47,417 nt of DNA from an uncultured Flavobacteriales bacterium (GCA_913042175.1 CAJWIX010000006.1:1-47417); one strand, 5' to 3'; shown: positions 25,844 through 35,652, counted from the stretch's first letter. Program-made: numbers and translations. Notes: a model not told the origin generated them from the letters alone.

Positions 25844-25870
25844 TTCTTAAATTTGTAAAAAATAATTGAT

Positions 25871-27631
25871 ATGGCACACGATCATCATCACCACAAAGAA
25901 AGTTTTATAACTAAATATATTTTTAGTCAAGACCACAAAATGATTGGTAAGCAATATTTACTTACCGCTATTTTCATGGGTGCTATAGGCATTACCCTAT
26001 CTGCTCTTTTTAGAATGAAGCTGGGTTGGCCTGATACTCAATTCTCTATTCTTGAATCTATATTGGGTTCTGACGCAGCTCCTGATGGTATGCTGGATTC
26101 CAACTGGTATCTTGGTTTAGTTACCCTACATGGAACAATTATGGTATTCTTTGTACTTACTGGAGGATTATCAGGTACATTTTCTAATTTACTCATTCCT
26201 CTTCAAGTAGGTGCTAGAGACATGGCATCTGGTTTATTAAATATGATTGCCTATTGGTTGTTTTTTATTTCTAGTGTTTTGATGGCGGCATCATTGTTTA
26301 TAGAAACAGGACCAGCTATGGCAGGATGGACAGTTTACCCTCCCCTTAGTGTACTTGAGGAATTTCAACCAGGTTCTGGTTTGGGGATGACACTTTGGTT
26401 GTTATCAATGACTGTGTTTATTGCTTCTTCTCTTTTAGGTGGGATTAATTACATCGTAACTATTCTTAATTTAAGAACTAAAGGGATGAGTATGACAAGA
26501 TTACCATTAACAATTTGGGCTTTTTTCATAACAGCAATTTTAGGCGTATTATCCTTCCCAGTATTATTATCAGCTGCTGTACTTTTACTAATGGATAGAG
26601 GGTTTGGAACAAGTTTTTACATGAGTGATATTGTAACTTCATCTGGCGCATTAGATGCAACTGGTGGAAGTCCAATTTTGTACGAACATTTATTTTGGTT
26701 CCTTGGTCACCCAGAAGTATATATTATTCTTCTACCTGCATTAGGTATGACATCTGAAATTATTTCAACCTGTTCAAGAAAACCAATTTTTGGTTATAGG
26801 GCAATGATTGGATCAATGTTAGCTATTGGTTTCTTGTCGTTCATTGTATGGGGACACCATATGTTCCTAACGGGAATGAATCCATTTTTAGGAGGGGTAT
26901 TTACTTTTACAACATTATTAATTGCTATTCCATCTGCAGTTAAAGCCTTCAATTACATAACTACCATTTGGAAAGGGAATGTTATGTTGACACCTGCTAT
27001 GCTTTTCTGTATTGGTTCTGTATCTACATTTATTTCTGGTGGTGTTACAGGTATTATATTGGCAGATTCAGCATTGGATATTTCTCAGCATGATACTTAT
27101 TTTGTTGTAGGCCACTTCCATATAGTAATGGGTATGACAGCTATTCTTGGAATGTTTGCTGGTATATACCATTGGTTTCCTAAGATGTATGGAAAATCAA
27201 TGAACAAACGAATGGGAATGGTTCATTTCTGGATAACTATTGTTACTGGATATGGCGTATTCTTACCTATGCACTTTTTGGGTGAAGGTGGCTTACCTAG
27301 AAGGTACTATGAAAATACGAACTTCCCTATGTTTGATCATTTTTTAGATCTCAATATCATGATTTCTATCTTTGCCACTATAGGTGTTTTAGCCCAAGTT
27401 ATCTTTTTCTTTAACTTCTTCTACAGCATTTTTAGAGGACCAAAAGCTTCTTTAAATCCATGGAATGCCAATACTTTAGAGTGGACAACACCAATAGAAC
27501 ATGTTCACGGAAACTGGATTGGTGAAATCCCAACTGTTCACAGGTGGCCTTATGATTATAGTAAGCCAGGTAAAGAACAAGATTTTGTTCCACAAACAGT
27601 ACCACTGGATGATAATGAAGAAGAACATTAA
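25871..27631 (+). CDS. coxA: cytochrome c oxidase subunit I
   Basis: The catalytic oxidase subunit, 586 residues with 12 membrane helices. Heme and copper ligands are in place: LVTLHGTIMV (heme a His), HPEVYIILLP (CuB His with cross-linked Tyr and the D-channel Glu), WGHHMFLTG (two CuB His) and DTYFVVGHFHIVMG (heme a3 and heme a His). The D-channel entry Asp is seen in GARDMASGLLN and the K-channel Lys in SAVKAFNYIT, so it is an A-type proton pump. The N-terminus begins MAHDHHHHK, a natural His-rich start. Subunits III and IV are not encoded here. The last 17 bases overlap the following ORF. Confidence 0.96.
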   Translation: MAHDHHHHKESFITKYIFSQDHKMIGKQYLLTAIFMGAIGITLSALFRMKLGWPDTQFSILESILGSDAAPDGMLDSNWYLGLVTLHGTIMVFFVLTGGLSGTFSNLLIPLQVGARDMASGLLNMIAYWLFFISSVLMAASLFIETGPAMAGWTVYPPLSVLEEFQPGSGLGMTLWLLSMTVFIASSLLGGINYIVTILNLRTKGMSMTRLPLTIWAFFITAILGVLSFPVLLSAAVLLLMDRGFGTSFYMSDIVTSSGALDATGGSPILYEHLFWFLGHPEVYIILLPALGMTSEIISTCSRKPIFGYRAMIGSMLAIGFLSFIVWGHHMFLTGMNPFLGGVFTFTTLLIAIPSAVKAFNYITTIWKGNVMLTPAMLFCIGSVSTFISGGVTGIILADSALDISQHDTYFVVGHFHIVMGMTAILGMFAGIYHWFPKMYGKSMNKRMGMVHFWITIVTGYGVFLPMHFLGEGGLPRRYYENTNFPMFDHFLDLNIMISIFATIGVLAQVIFFFNFFYSIFRGPKASLNPWNANTLEWTTPIEHVHGNWIGEIPTVHRWPYDYSKPGKEQDFVPQTVPLDDNEEEH

Positions 27632-28259
27632 ATCCATTAACATAAATATTTTCAAAAGCCCTCTATATCTATATTGGGCTTTTTTATTTTCTCTATTTGC
27701 TATTAACAGTAGCTATAGTCAACTTGATTCATTAAAATATAAGTTTGATAGCAAACCAACTATTGGGCTGAAAATGGAAACTAAAAATTTTGTTATTCAG
27801 AATTATTGGTCAAGAATTCAAGAGATTAAACCCTATTTAGAATTTGAAAAAAATATAAGAATAGGTGTTGGATATGCGTGGTTAAAAAAGGGGCATGAAT
27901 TTTCTAATCAAAATGATACGCTAACGCTAAAAATTAATGCTATTTCATTATTTGGAGCGTATGTTTTTGAATACAATAAAAACTGGACTATTGAACTTCC
28001 GTTGGATTTCGGCTTTGGCTTTGTTTCATCTGATGACACTGAAAATAATAGGGGTTATTATTCGTTTTATGAACCCTCTCTGATTATGGAATATCATGGA
28101 TTTAAGTATGTAAATTTAGGTTTAGGCACAGGCTTTAGAATTTCAGGTCACAAGGAAGAAGTTTACCCTAATGCGTTAACTACGCAAACATTTATTTTTC
28201 GATTTAGTTTAAAGTTTTCAGAAATATATAAGCAGTTCATGGAACTAAATAATTCATAA
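27615..28259 (+). CDS. exported beta-barrel-like protein of unknown function
   Basis: I start this at the ATG at 27615, inside the coxA end, because it gives a plausible signal peptide (positively charged [11 protein letters not shown], hydrophobic [14 protein letters not shown], then SSYSQ). The product is about 214 residues of alternating aromatic and polar residues ([52 protein letters not shown]) and ends near [10 protein letters not shown], which looks like an outer-membrane barrel. No family is recognised. The act-cox terminator hairpin lies within its signal-peptide codons, so it is either read through at low level or made from an unseen promoter. Ends 13 bases before ruvB. Confidence 0.65.
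   Translation: MKKNIKSININIFKSPLYLYWAFLFSLFAINSSYSQLDSLKYKFDSKPTIGLKMETKNFVIQNYWSRIQEIKPYLEFEKNIRIGVGYAWLKKGHEFSNQNDTLTLKINAISLFGAYVFEYNKNWTIELPLDFGFGFVSSDDTENNRGYYSFYEPSLIMEYHGFKYVNLGLGTGFRISGHKEEVYPNALTTQTFIFRFSLKFSEIYKQFMELNNS
27654..27685 (+). terminator. terminator of the act-cox operon, inside the next ORF
   Basis: AAAAGCCC (27654-27661) pairs with GGGCTTTT (27676-27683) around a 14-base loop and runs into further T. It lies 22 bases after the coxA stop. Confidence 0.75.
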
Positions 28260-28272
28260 GTATATTTACATT

Positions 28273-29298
28273 ATGATAGAAGAGTACGATTTTAGATCTG
28301 AACAGGAAAATCAATCTGATAAAGCCTATGAAATAGCATTGAGGCCAAAAATATTCGATGATTTTGCTGGTCAAGACCAAGTGGTAGAAAATCTTAGAAT
28401 TTTTGTTTCTGCTGCCAAAATGAGAGAAGAATCGCTTGATCATGTACTTCTTCACGGCCCCCCAGGATTAGGTAAAACAACATTAGCACAAATTATTGCC
28501 AATGAGATGGGTGTAGGAATAAAGATCACTTCTGGCCCTGTATTGGATAAACCTGGCGACTTAGCAGGATTATTAACAAATTTAGAGTCTGGAGATGTAC
28601 TATTTATTGATGAAATACATCGGTTAAGCCCTGTAATAGAGGAATATTTGTATTCTGCAATGGAGGACTATAAAATTGATATTGTATTAGATACAGGTCC
28701 AAATGCTAGAACTGTCCAAATAGATTTAAACCCATTTACATTAATTGGTGCTACAACAAGAAGTGGACTATTAACAGCTCCATTAAGAGCAAGATTCGGT
28801 ATCAATTGTAGATTGCATTATTATAATCATGCTATATTAGATGGTATCGTGAAAAGATCTTCAGATATTCTGGAAATCTCTTTAAAAAAGGACGCATCTG
28901 TTCAAATTGCAAGCAGAAGTAGAGGAACACCTAGGATTGCAAATGCATTATTAAGAAGAGTTAGAGATTATGCACAAGTAAAAGGTGATGGAGTTATTAC
29001 TAACGATATTACTCAAGTGGCATTAAATGCACTGCAGGTAGATCAACATGGCTTAGATGAGATGGATCATAAAATTTTGTTAGCCATTATAGATAAATAT
29101 AAAGGAGGACCAGTTGGAATTAACACAATAGCTACAGTAGTCGGTGAAGAGTCAGGAACTATAGAAGAAGTGTATGAACCTTTTTTAGTTCAACAAGGTT
29201 ACTTGGTTCGAACAGCAAGGGGGAGAATAGCAACAGATTTATCATATACACACCTTAATAGAACTAAGGGACCTGGAGGTCAACAAGAAATTTTTTAA
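28273..29298 (+). CDS. ruvB: Holliday junction branch migration helicase RuvB
   Basis: A 341-residue AAA+ motor that drives branch migration with RuvA. Walker A is [10 protein letters not shown], Walker B is LFIDEIHRL, sensor 1 region is [10 protein letters not shown], and the arginine-finger region is PLRARFGI. The C-terminal winged helix has [12 protein letters not shown] and RTARGRIAT. Length is standard. Its stop overlaps the queG start (TAATG). The partner gene ruvA is also in this window, at 46421. Confidence 0.97.
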   Translation: MIEEYDFRSEQENQSDKAYEIALRPKIFDDFAGQDQVVENLRIFVSAAKMREESLDHVLLHGPPGLGKTTLAQIIANEMGVGIKITSGPVLDKPGDLAGLLTNLESGDVLFIDEIHRLSPVIEEYLYSAMEDYKIDIVLDTGPNARTVQIDLNPFTLIGATTRSGLLTAPLRARFGINCRLHYYNHAILDGIVKRSSDILEISLKKDASVQIASRSRGTPRIANALLRRVRDYAQVKGDGVITNDITQVALNALQVDQHGLDEMDHKILLAIIDKYKGGPVGINTIATVVGEESGTIEEVYEPFLVQQGYLVRTARGRIATDLSYTHLNRTKGPGGQQEIF

Positions 29299-30227
29299 TG
29301 GACATTAGTTATAAAACCAAGCTAATAAAACAAAAAGCATTTGAACTTGGTTTTTCTCATGTGGGCATTTCAAAATCCATGTTTTTAGAAAAAGAGGCAA
29401 AACGATTGGAAGTTTGGCTCTCTAATAATTTTCATGGAAAAATGCAGTACATGGAAAACTATTTTGATAAAAGAACAGATCCTGGAAAATTAGTAGATGG
29501 AGCAAAGTCGGTAATTAGTTTATTGTTTAATTATCATAACCCTTTAAAACAGCAAGATGAAGATGCTCCAAAAATATCACAATATGCATATGGTAAGGAC
29601 TATCATTTTGTATTAAAGAAAAAACTTTTAGAGCTACAAAATTTTATTACCACCAATTTTGGTGAAATTAATTGCAGAGGTTTTGTTGATTCAGCTCCAG
29701 TGATGGATAAGGTTTGGGCAGAAAAAAGTGGCTTAGGTTGGATTGGTAAGCATAGCAACTTAATTAATAAAGAAAAAGGGTCTTATTTTTTCATTGCTGA
29801 GCTTATTGTTGACTTGGAATTGAGCAGCGATATTCCTATTAAAGATTATTGCGGGACTTGTACTAAATGTATTGATGCTTGTCCTACTAATGCTATTGTA
29901 AAACCATATGTTGTTGATGGATCAAAATGTATTTCATACCTAACTATTGAATTAAAAGATGAATTACTTCCTAAAGAATTTGAGGGTAAAATGGATAATT
30001 GGATGTTTGGCTGTGATATATGTCAGGAAGTATGTCCTTGGAATAGGTTTTCAACGCCACATAATGAACCAATGTTTGAGCCTCATCCAGATCTTCTGAA
30101 ACTAACTAAAAATGAGTGGGAGGATTTAACTGAAGATGTGTTTCAAAATTTATTTAAAAAAGCAGCTGTTAAGCGAACAAAATACAAGGGTTTAAAAAGA
30201 AATATTACCTTTTTGAACCAAAAATAA
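29298..30227 (+). CDS. queG: epoxyqueuosine reductase
   Basis: The cobalamin- and iron-sulfur-dependent enzyme of the last step of queuosine synthesis, acting on tRNA. The protein is 309 residues, the short form without C-terminal HEAT repeats. N-terminal FSHVGISKS and the cobalamin-binding middle ([37 protein letters not shown]) lead to two 4Fe-4S motifs: [12 protein letters not shown] and [11 protein letters not shown]. The ATG shares bases with the ruvB stop. Confidence 0.95.
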   Translation: MDISYKTKLIKQKAFELGFSHVGISKSMFLEKEAKRLEVWLSNNFHGKMQYMENYFDKRTDPGKLVDGAKSVISLLFNYHNPLKQQDEDAPKISQYAYGKDYHFVLKKKLLELQNFITTNFGEINCRGFVDSAPVMDKVWAEKSGLGWIGKHSNLINKEKGSYFFIAELIVDLELSSDIPIKDYCGTCTKCIDACPTNAIVKPYVVDGSKCISYLTIELKDELLPKEFEGKMDNWMFGCDICQEVCPWNRFSTPHNEPMFEPHPDLLKLTKNEWEDLTEDVFQNLFKKAAVKRTKYKGLKRNITFLNQK

Positions 30228-30242
30228 ACTAAGATTTCACTT

Positions 30243-31226
30243 ATGGTAAAATTTCATTGGGTCACGTTAATATTTATTTACTTGGTGGTGGTTGCTGGTT
30301 CTGTTGTTAGAATGACAGGCTCGGGAATGGGGTGTCCAGATTGGCCCAAGTGTTTTGATCAATATATTCCTCCAACTTCTGCTGAACAATTACCTGAAAA
30401 TTACCAGGAATATTATTCATCATTAAGAGCAAAAAAAATTAATCGGTTTGCTCAGTTTTTAAAAACTTTTGGGATGAACGATAAAGCAGATGCTCTTTTG
30501 GCTGATAAATCATTATTAATTGAGCAGGAATTCAATACGCTTAATACATGGTTTGAATATGTCAACAGATTAATAGGCGCTTTGGCAGGGGTGTTTATTT
30601 TTATCGGTTTTTTATTGTCTTGGAAAAGTAAAGATCAAAAAAGAAAAAAAATTATTTTCTCTTTTCTACTTGTAGTTCTAACAGCTTTTCAAGCTTGGTG
30701 GGGAGCTATGGTAGTGGCTACCAATATAGTTCCATGGGTTTTAACAGTTCATATGGTCATTGCTGCATTAATGATTGCATGGCAACTCAAAATAATATCC
30801 ATATATCAAAATACAAGTTTTAAATCATCGGCTCTATTGAAGTGGGCGAGTGGTATTGGGATTGTATTTTACTTAGTTCAAATAGTGCTAGGAACCCAAG
30901 TAAGGCAAATTGTTGATCATTGGTTGGTAGCTCATTCAAGAGAAGATTTATTATTTCAAGATTATAGTATTTTTTTATTTCACCGAACCTATGCTATTTT
31001 GTTGGTAGCGTTTGCTCTATTTTTAGGACTATATAATTATCTAAAAAAATTACATTTAAAATCCATATATCTCTTTCTTGTCATAATATTAATGGAGGGC
31101 ACCATAGGCAAATTATTAGCCGATTTTGATATACCACATTTATTACAATCATTGCATTTGGTTTTTGCACTTTTAGCTTTTGGTGTACTTGTTAAGTTGT
31201 ATTTAAATTTGAGCGTTATAAAATGA
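30243..31226 (+). CDS. ctaA: heme A synthase (COX15/CtaA family)
   Basis: An inner-membrane enzyme that hydroxylates heme O to heme A, needed by the cytochrome oxidase encoded a few kilobases upstream. It has 327 residues and eight predicted helices in two four-helix bundles. Conserved start VRMTGSGMGCPDWPKC carries the Cys pair (Cys31, Cys37). Heme-ligand positions show His170 (VLTVHMVIA), His247 (FLFHRTYA) and His305 (LQSLHLVFA), but the first-bundle motif is FEYVNRLIG with Glu105 and Asn108 where the B. subtilis enzyme has Glu-x-x-His. No ctaB is seen in the window. Its last bases overlap the next gene by four. Confidence 0.92.
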   Translation: MVKFHWVTLIFIYLVVVAGSVVRMTGSGMGCPDWPKCFDQYIPPTSAEQLPENYQEYYSSLRAKKINRFAQFLKTFGMNDKADALLADKSLLIEQEFNTLNTWFEYVNRLIGALAGVFIFIGFLLSWKSKDQKRKKIIFSFLLVVLTAFQAWWGAMVVATNIVPWVLTVHMVIAALMIAWQLKIISIYQNTSFKSSALLKWASGIGIVFYLVQIVLGTQVRQIVDHWLVAHSREDLLFQDYSIFLFHRTYAILLVAFALFLGLYNYLKKLHLKSIYLFLVIILMEGTIGKLLADFDIPHLLQSLHLVFALLAFGVLVKLYLNLSVIK

Positions 31227-31774
31227 GCAGATTTTTAATCTCAATAATTTTATTTTTTCTTATTGGGTGTGGTACATCAAATTCAAAAAAAATCCCTGAA
31301 ATAAATGAAATAGACATTGAATCTGTTTTAAATTCTCCTATGAGTTTAGATAGACATGTAATGGAGACCTGTTATAACTTAAATACCAGTTTATTACCTG
31401 TCTATTTGAATGATATTATGGCTCATTTAAATAACAAAACAGGCCTATGGAAAGAGTGTTATTTTTCTACAATGTGTATCTATTGTAATTCACTTACTTA
31501 TGAACAAGAACCTCAATTTCAAGCTGCTTTATTTGAGTATTTTCTTCATAATCCAGCAGAATATTTGGCCTTTCTTGATAAAACTACATTTGAGATAAGT
31601 GATTGTTTATTATCTAAGCTTTCAGCATACGTGAACAAACATGTTTTAACGGATGAAATTACTTTAATCAGTATAAAAAATGTAGTTTATAAACATTGTT
31701 CGGATTGTTCAGATCATGACATAGAAGCTATATATCTATATCTCGATTTGGTAAAGAAATTTCAAGATAAATAA
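31223..31774 (+). CDS. Cys-rich lipoprotein of unknown function
   Basis: A 183-residue protein with a lipobox (FFLIGC, Cys16). I do not recognise it. The mature part is helical in character and carries many cysteines: ETCYNLN, KECYFSTMCIYCNSL, SDCLLSK and KHCSDCSDHD, which could form disulfides or bind metal. The start ATGA overlaps the ctaA stop, so the two are translationally coupled; a role in oxidase assembly would be a guess. It converges with porX with no spacer. Confidence 0.7.
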   Translation: MSRFLISIILFFLIGCGTSNSKKIPEINEIDIESVLNSPMSLDRHVMETCYNLNTSLLPVYLNDIMAHLNNKTGLWKECYFSTMCIYCNSLTYEQEPQFQAALFEYFLHNPAEYLAFLDKTTFEISDCLLSKLSAYVNKHVLTDEITLISIKNVVYKHCSDCSDHDIEAIYLYLDLVKKFQDK

Positions 31775-33304
31775 TCATTTCCCATTGAGCTGAACATATG
31801 GAATCAGCATTTCCTCCATTGAAATGCCTCCATGCTGAAAAGTGTCATTATATAATTTTGCAAAGTGATTGTAATTATTTGGATAAACAAAGTATTTGTC
31901 TTCTCTAGCAAAAATAAATGAACTACTTAGATGTGTTTTAGGTAACATGATTTTTTCAGGATTTTGGGCTTCAATTACATCTTTAGATTGGTAGGTTAGA
32001 TTCTTACTAACCTTATATCTCATATTTGTGTTTGTACTTTTTGGGCCAATAACTTTTGTTGGTGTTTTTACTCTAATAGTTCCATGATCTGTTGTGAGAA
32101 AAACTTTAGAAGAAGTAGTGCTAATTTTTTTTAAAACATCAAATAAAGGGGAATGTTTAAACCAACTTCTAGTAATTGACCTATAAGCTGATTCATCCTC
32201 AGCCAGTTCTTTTATCACTTCCATGTCAGTTCTTGCATGTGACAGGGTGTCAACAAAATTATACACAATGGTATTGAGTTGATTATGGTTTAAATTATCA
32301 ATTTGCTGAACCAATTTTTTCCCGGCATTCAGATTTGTAATTTTATGATAGGAAGATTTTATATTTAATTGGTGGCGCCTTAAATTTTCATTCAAAAAGA
32401 ATTCTTCGTGTAAGTTCTTTCCTTCATTTTCTTCCTCTGAAACCCATTTATCAGGATATCTACGGTTGATTTCTAATGGGCTTAATCCTGAAAAAAGAGC
32501 ATTTCTTGCATATTGAGTTGTAGTTGGAATAATACTAGTATAAGTTTCTTCTTTTTCAATATTGAAATATTCTTCTAAAATAGGTTTTATTATAAGCCAC
32601 TGATCATACCTTAAGTTATCTATAACTATAAGGTAATAAGACTGTTGATTTAATTCAGGAAATAAATTAGATTTTAGCAGATTATGACTCAAAATTTCAT
32701 TGGAGGAAATAATATCTTGGTAATTTTTATCAATGAACCTTGTAAAGAGCTGGTTTGCTTCTTCTTTTTGCATATTAAATACTTCAACCATATTTTGGTC
32801 AGAGGTTTCTAATTGTAATTCCCAAAAAGTAAGTTGCTTAAATATGTCTTTCCAACCCTTTAGGTCTTTGACCAAATTTAGGTCTTGGCTAATTTTATTA
32901 AACTCTTGTCTGTAAGATGTGGAGTTTGTTTCACTAACAAGTCTTTTCCCATCTAGTATTTTTTTGATGGCCATCAAAATTTGATGTGGATTGACTGGTT
33001 TAATTAGGTAATCTGAAATTTGTTTCCCAATGGCTTCTTCCATGATCATTTCCTCTTCACTCTTGGTAATCATTATTACAGGCGTATTAAGACTTATTTT
33101 CTTTATCTCTTCTAAAGCTGTTAATCCGCTTATTCCAGGCATGTTTTCATCTAAAAAAACTAGATCAAAGTTCTCTTTAGAGAAATACTCAATGGCTTCG
33201 TTACCTGAGTTAACAGGAGTTACCTCATGACCTTTATTGGTTAAAAACAACAAATGCGGTTTTAAACTATCTATTTCATCATCTGCCCATAAAATTCTTG
33301 CCAT
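31775..33304 (-). CDS. porX: PorX: response regulator with PglZ phosphatase-like domain
   Basis: A 509-residue two-component regulator known to control the type IX secretion system, with PorY as its usual kinase. The receiver domain (1-120) has the acidic pair Asp8-Asp9, phosphoacceptor Asp52 in LDENMPG, Thr80 and Lys102 in LIKP. Instead of a DNA-binding domain, a helical linker leads to a PglZ domain of the alkaline phosphatase superfamily: YLIVIDNLRYDQW with Asp229, the probable nucleophile Thr in PTTTQYARNALFSG (261-263), and TTDHGTIRV as a metal site. In P. gingivalis this domain cleaves cyclic oligonucleotides; that activity is inferred here. Divergent from the HD gene across only 45 bases. 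Confidence 0.92.
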   Translation of the reverse strand: MARILWADDEIDSLKPHLLFLTNKGHEVTPVNSGNEAIEYFSKENFDLVFLDENMPGISGLTALEEIKKISLNTPVIMITKSEEEMIMEEAIGKQISDYLIKPVNPHQILMAIKKILDGKRLVSETNSTSYRQEFNKISQDLNLVKDLKGWKDIFKQLTFWELQLETSDQNMVEVFNMQKEEANQLFTRFIDKNYQDIISSNEILSHNLLKSNLFPELNQQSYYLIVIDNLRYDQWLIIKPILEEYFNIEKEETYTSIIPTTTQYARNALFSGLSPLEINRRYPDKWVSEEENEGKNLHEEFFLNENLRRHQLNIKSSYHKITNLNAGKKLVQQIDNLNHNQLNTIVYNFVDTLSHARTDMEVIKELAEDESAYRSITRSWFKHSPLFDVLKKISTTSSKVFLTTDHGTIRVKTPTKVIGPKSTNTNMRYKVSKNLTYQSKDVIEAQNPEKIMLPKTHLSSSFIFAREDKYFVYPNNYNHFAKLYNDTFQHGGISMEEMLIPYVQLNGK

Positions 33305-33322
33305 TTAACGTTTTATTTAGTT

Positions 33323-33330
33323 TAGATTTG
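33323..33330 (+). promoter_or_regulatory. -7 element upstream of the HD phosphohydrolase gene
   Basis: TAGATTTG fits TAnnTTTG and ends 19 bases before the ATG, in the 45-base porX/HD divergent gap. No clear TTTG at -33. Confidence 0.4.
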
Positions 33331-33349
33331 CCTAACTTAATGATTTATC

Positions 33350-34576
33350 ATGAATAAAAATCAAGTAAGTAAAATTCTAAACGATCCTGTATATGGATTT
33401 ATTACGCTGAACAAAGGAATTTTATTGGATTTAATTGATCATCCTTTTTTTCAGCGTTTATCTAGAATAAAGCAACTTGGATTAACATATTTAGTTTATC
33501 CAGGGGCACACCACACTAGATTTCATCATGCAGTTGGCGCGACTTATCTCATGAAACAAGCCATTTCAACAATCAAAGAAATGGGTATTTCAATTACTGA
33601 GGAAGAAGAGTACGGAGTTTTAATGGCTATTTTACTTCATGACATTGGACATGGTCCATACTCTCATGCTTTAGAGCATTCCTTTCTTCATGAAATAGAT
33701 CATGAGACCGTTTCTGAAATATTTATGCATAAGTTAAATGCACATTTTAATGGAGCATTAGATGTAGCTATACAGATATTTAAAGATGAGTATAGCAAAG
33801 GTTTTTTACATCAATTGGTTTCATCTCAACTAGATATGGATAGATTAGATTACCTTAAGAGAGATAGCTTCTTTACTGGTGTCTCAGAAGGTGTAGTTAG
33901 CAATCAGCGAATAATTAAAATGTTTGATATAGACAATGATGAAATTTTAATAAAAGAAAAAGGAATTTATTCTATAGAGAAATTCATCGTTGCTAGAAGA
34001 TTGATGTACTGGCAAGTTTATTTACACAAGACAGTCTTAAGCGCTGAGTTTTTGCTGGCTAAAATTATTGATAGAGCTAGAGAAATTATTTTATCTGGAG
34101 AAAAGTTATTTACAACTCCTCATATACTTCTTTTTTTAAAAAACAAAATATCGGTTAATGAGCTTAAAAATGATGATTGTTTAACTGCATTTTCATCTCT
34201 TGATGATAATGATATTATGACATGTGTTAAAGTTTGGTCTTCATCAGATGATGAAGTACTCAAGAAACTGTCTACCATGTTGGTGAATCGAAAATTATTA
34301 AAAGTCAAAATTTCAGATGCTCCTTTTTCAGACAAAGAAATAAGCGCATTAAAAGAAAAACACCAAAAAGCCCTTAAAATAGATAGTCATGAGGTAAATT
34401 ATTTTGTTTTTCAAGAGTATATGATAAATAATGCTTATGATCCAAGAAAGGATACGATAAAAGTTAAATTTAAAGATGGAACTATTCGAGATATTACCGA
34501 GGCATCTGATAATTTAAACATAAGGGCATTGGCAAAACCAGTCACGAAATATTATTTATTTGCACCATATTTTTAG
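33350..34576 (+). CDS. HD-domain phosphohydrolase (SAMHD1/dGTPase-like superfamily)
   Basis: A 408-residue cytoplasmic HD protein. Metal ligands are visible as HHTRFHHAVG (His55, His59/60), LLHDIGHGPYSHALEH (the HD pair and following His) and a later Asp in SSQLDMDRLDYLKRD. This pattern matches the YdhJ/SAMHD1-like branch of deoxynucleotide triphosphohydrolases, though the substrate cannot be read from sequence. The C-terminal part (about 290-408) is less conserved and helical. Head-to-head with porX and 44 bases before lpxD, which has its own promoter. Confidence 0.85.
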   Translation: MNKNQVSKILNDPVYGFITLNKGILLDLIDHPFFQRLSRIKQLGLTYLVYPGAHHTRFHHAVGATYLMKQAISTIKEMGISITEEEEYGVLMAILLHDIGHGPYSHALEHSFLHEIDHETVSEIFMHKLNAHFNGALDVAIQIFKDEYSKGFLHQLVSSQLDMDRLDYLKRDSFFTGVSEGVVSNQRIIKMFDIDNDEILIKEKGIYSIEKFIVARRLMYWQVYLHKTVLSAEFLLAKIIDRAREIILSGEKLFTTPHILLFLKNKISVNELKNDDCLTAFSSLDDNDIMTCVKVWSSSDDEVLKKLSTMLVNRKLLKVKISDAPFSDKEISALKEKHQKALKIDSHEVNYFVFQEYMINNAYDPRKDTIKVKFKDGTIRDITEASDNLNIRALAKPVTKYYLFAPYF

Positions 34577-34579
34577 GGT

Positions 34580-34612
34580 TTTGATGAATGTAACTCAATA
34601 TTGCTAATTTTG
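34580..34612 (+). promoter_or_regulatory. promoter of the lpxD-lpxC/fabZ-lpxA operon
   Basis: TTTG (34580-34583), 21 bases, then TAATTTTG (34605-34612), an exact TAnnTTTG. Only 8 bases separate it from the lpxD ATG, implying a transcript with little or no leader. Confidence 0.55.
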
Positions 34613-34620
34613 TCATCCAA

Positions 34621-35652
34621 ATGGAATTTAGCGCAAAAGATATCGCAAAACTAGTTAGTGGTGAAATTGAAGGGGATGAGACTGTTTTAATCAATGATTT
34701 TTCTAAAATTGACCAAGGAAAATCTGGTACTTTATCCTTTTTAGCTAATCCAAAATACGAAGAATATATTTATACAACCAAGGCAAGTATTGTTTTGGTT
34801 AATCAAGATTTTTCACCTTCTCAACCACTCTCATCAACTTTAACCCTTATTAGGGTAGATAACGCCTATGAAAAATTAGCTCATCTTCTTTCTTTGTATA
34901 ATTCCATTAATCAGGAAAAGGAGGGTATAGAAGAACCATCATTTATTGATCCATCTGCTAAAATTGGAAAAAATGTTTACATCGGTGCTTTTTGTTATAT
35001 AGGTAAAAATGCAATTGTTGCAGATGGGGTAAAATTATATCCAAACACCTATATTGGTGAAAATACAACTATAGAAAAAGATACTATTTTATTTTCTGGA
35101 GTAAAAGTTTATCATAATTGCAATATTGGTAAGCAATGTATTTTACATGCTGGTGTGGTGGTGGGTTCTGATGGCTTTGGATTTGCTCCTAATAATGCAA
35201 ATGAATACAAGAAAGTTCCTCAAGTAGGAAATGTAGTTATTCAGGACTTTGTGGAAATAGGCTCAAATACGACTATAGATAGAGCTACATTAGGTTCTAC
35301 TGTCATTGGTAAAGGGGTAAAACTGGATAATTTGGTTCAAATTGCCCATAATGTTGAGGTTGGTGAAAACACGGTAATTGCAGCTCAAACAGGAATTGCA
35401 GGTTCAACTAAAATTGGAAAAGACGTTATGATTGGAGGTCAAGTAGGAATAGTTGGACACATTACCATTGCTGATGGGACTAAAATTGCAGCTCAAAGTG
35501 GTATAGCAAAAAGTATAAAACAATCAGAAAAAATAGTTCAAGGTTCTCCAGCTTATGATATAGGAGATTATACTAGAAGCTATGTTTTGTTCAAAAATTT
35601 ACCAAAACTAAGGAAGCAAATAATAGCATTAGAAAAAGCAATAAACTCTTGA
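34621..35652 (+). CDS. lpxD: UDP-3-O-(3-hydroxyacyl)glucosamine N-acyltransferase
   Basis: LpxD adds the N-linked 3-hydroxyacyl chain in lipid A synthesis. The protein has 343 residues: an N-terminal uridine-binding domain (1-100, with [14 protein letters not shown]), left-handed beta-helix hexapeptide repeats (about 105-315, e.g. [12 protein letters not shown]) and a C-terminal helix. Catalytic His243 is seen in [11 protein letters not shown]. First gene of the lpxD-lpxC/fabZ-lpxA cluster, overlapping the next gene by four bases. Confidence 0.96.
   Translation: MEFSAKDIAKLVSGEIEGDETVLINDFSKIDQGKSGTLSFLANPKYEEYIYTTKASIVLVNQDFSPSQPLSSTLTLIRVDNAYEKLAHLLSLYNSINQEKEGIEEPSFIDPSAKIGKNVYIGAFCYIGKNAIVADGVKLYPNTYIGENTTIEKDTILFSGVKVYHNCNIGKQCILHAGVVVGSDGFGFAPNNANEYKKVPQVGNVVIQDFVEIGSNTTIDRATLGSTVIGKGVKLDNLVQIAHNVEVGENTVIAAQTGIAGSTKIGKDVMIGGQVGIVGHITIADGTKIAAQSGIAKSIKQSEKIVQGSPAYDIGDYTRSYVLFKNLPKLRKQIIALEKAINS

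Noticed and set aside
25874-25897. His run at the CoxA N-terminus as an artificial tag
   Set aside because: Natural His-rich N-termini occur in Bacteroidota CoxA, and the surrounding DNA is an ordinary native operon.
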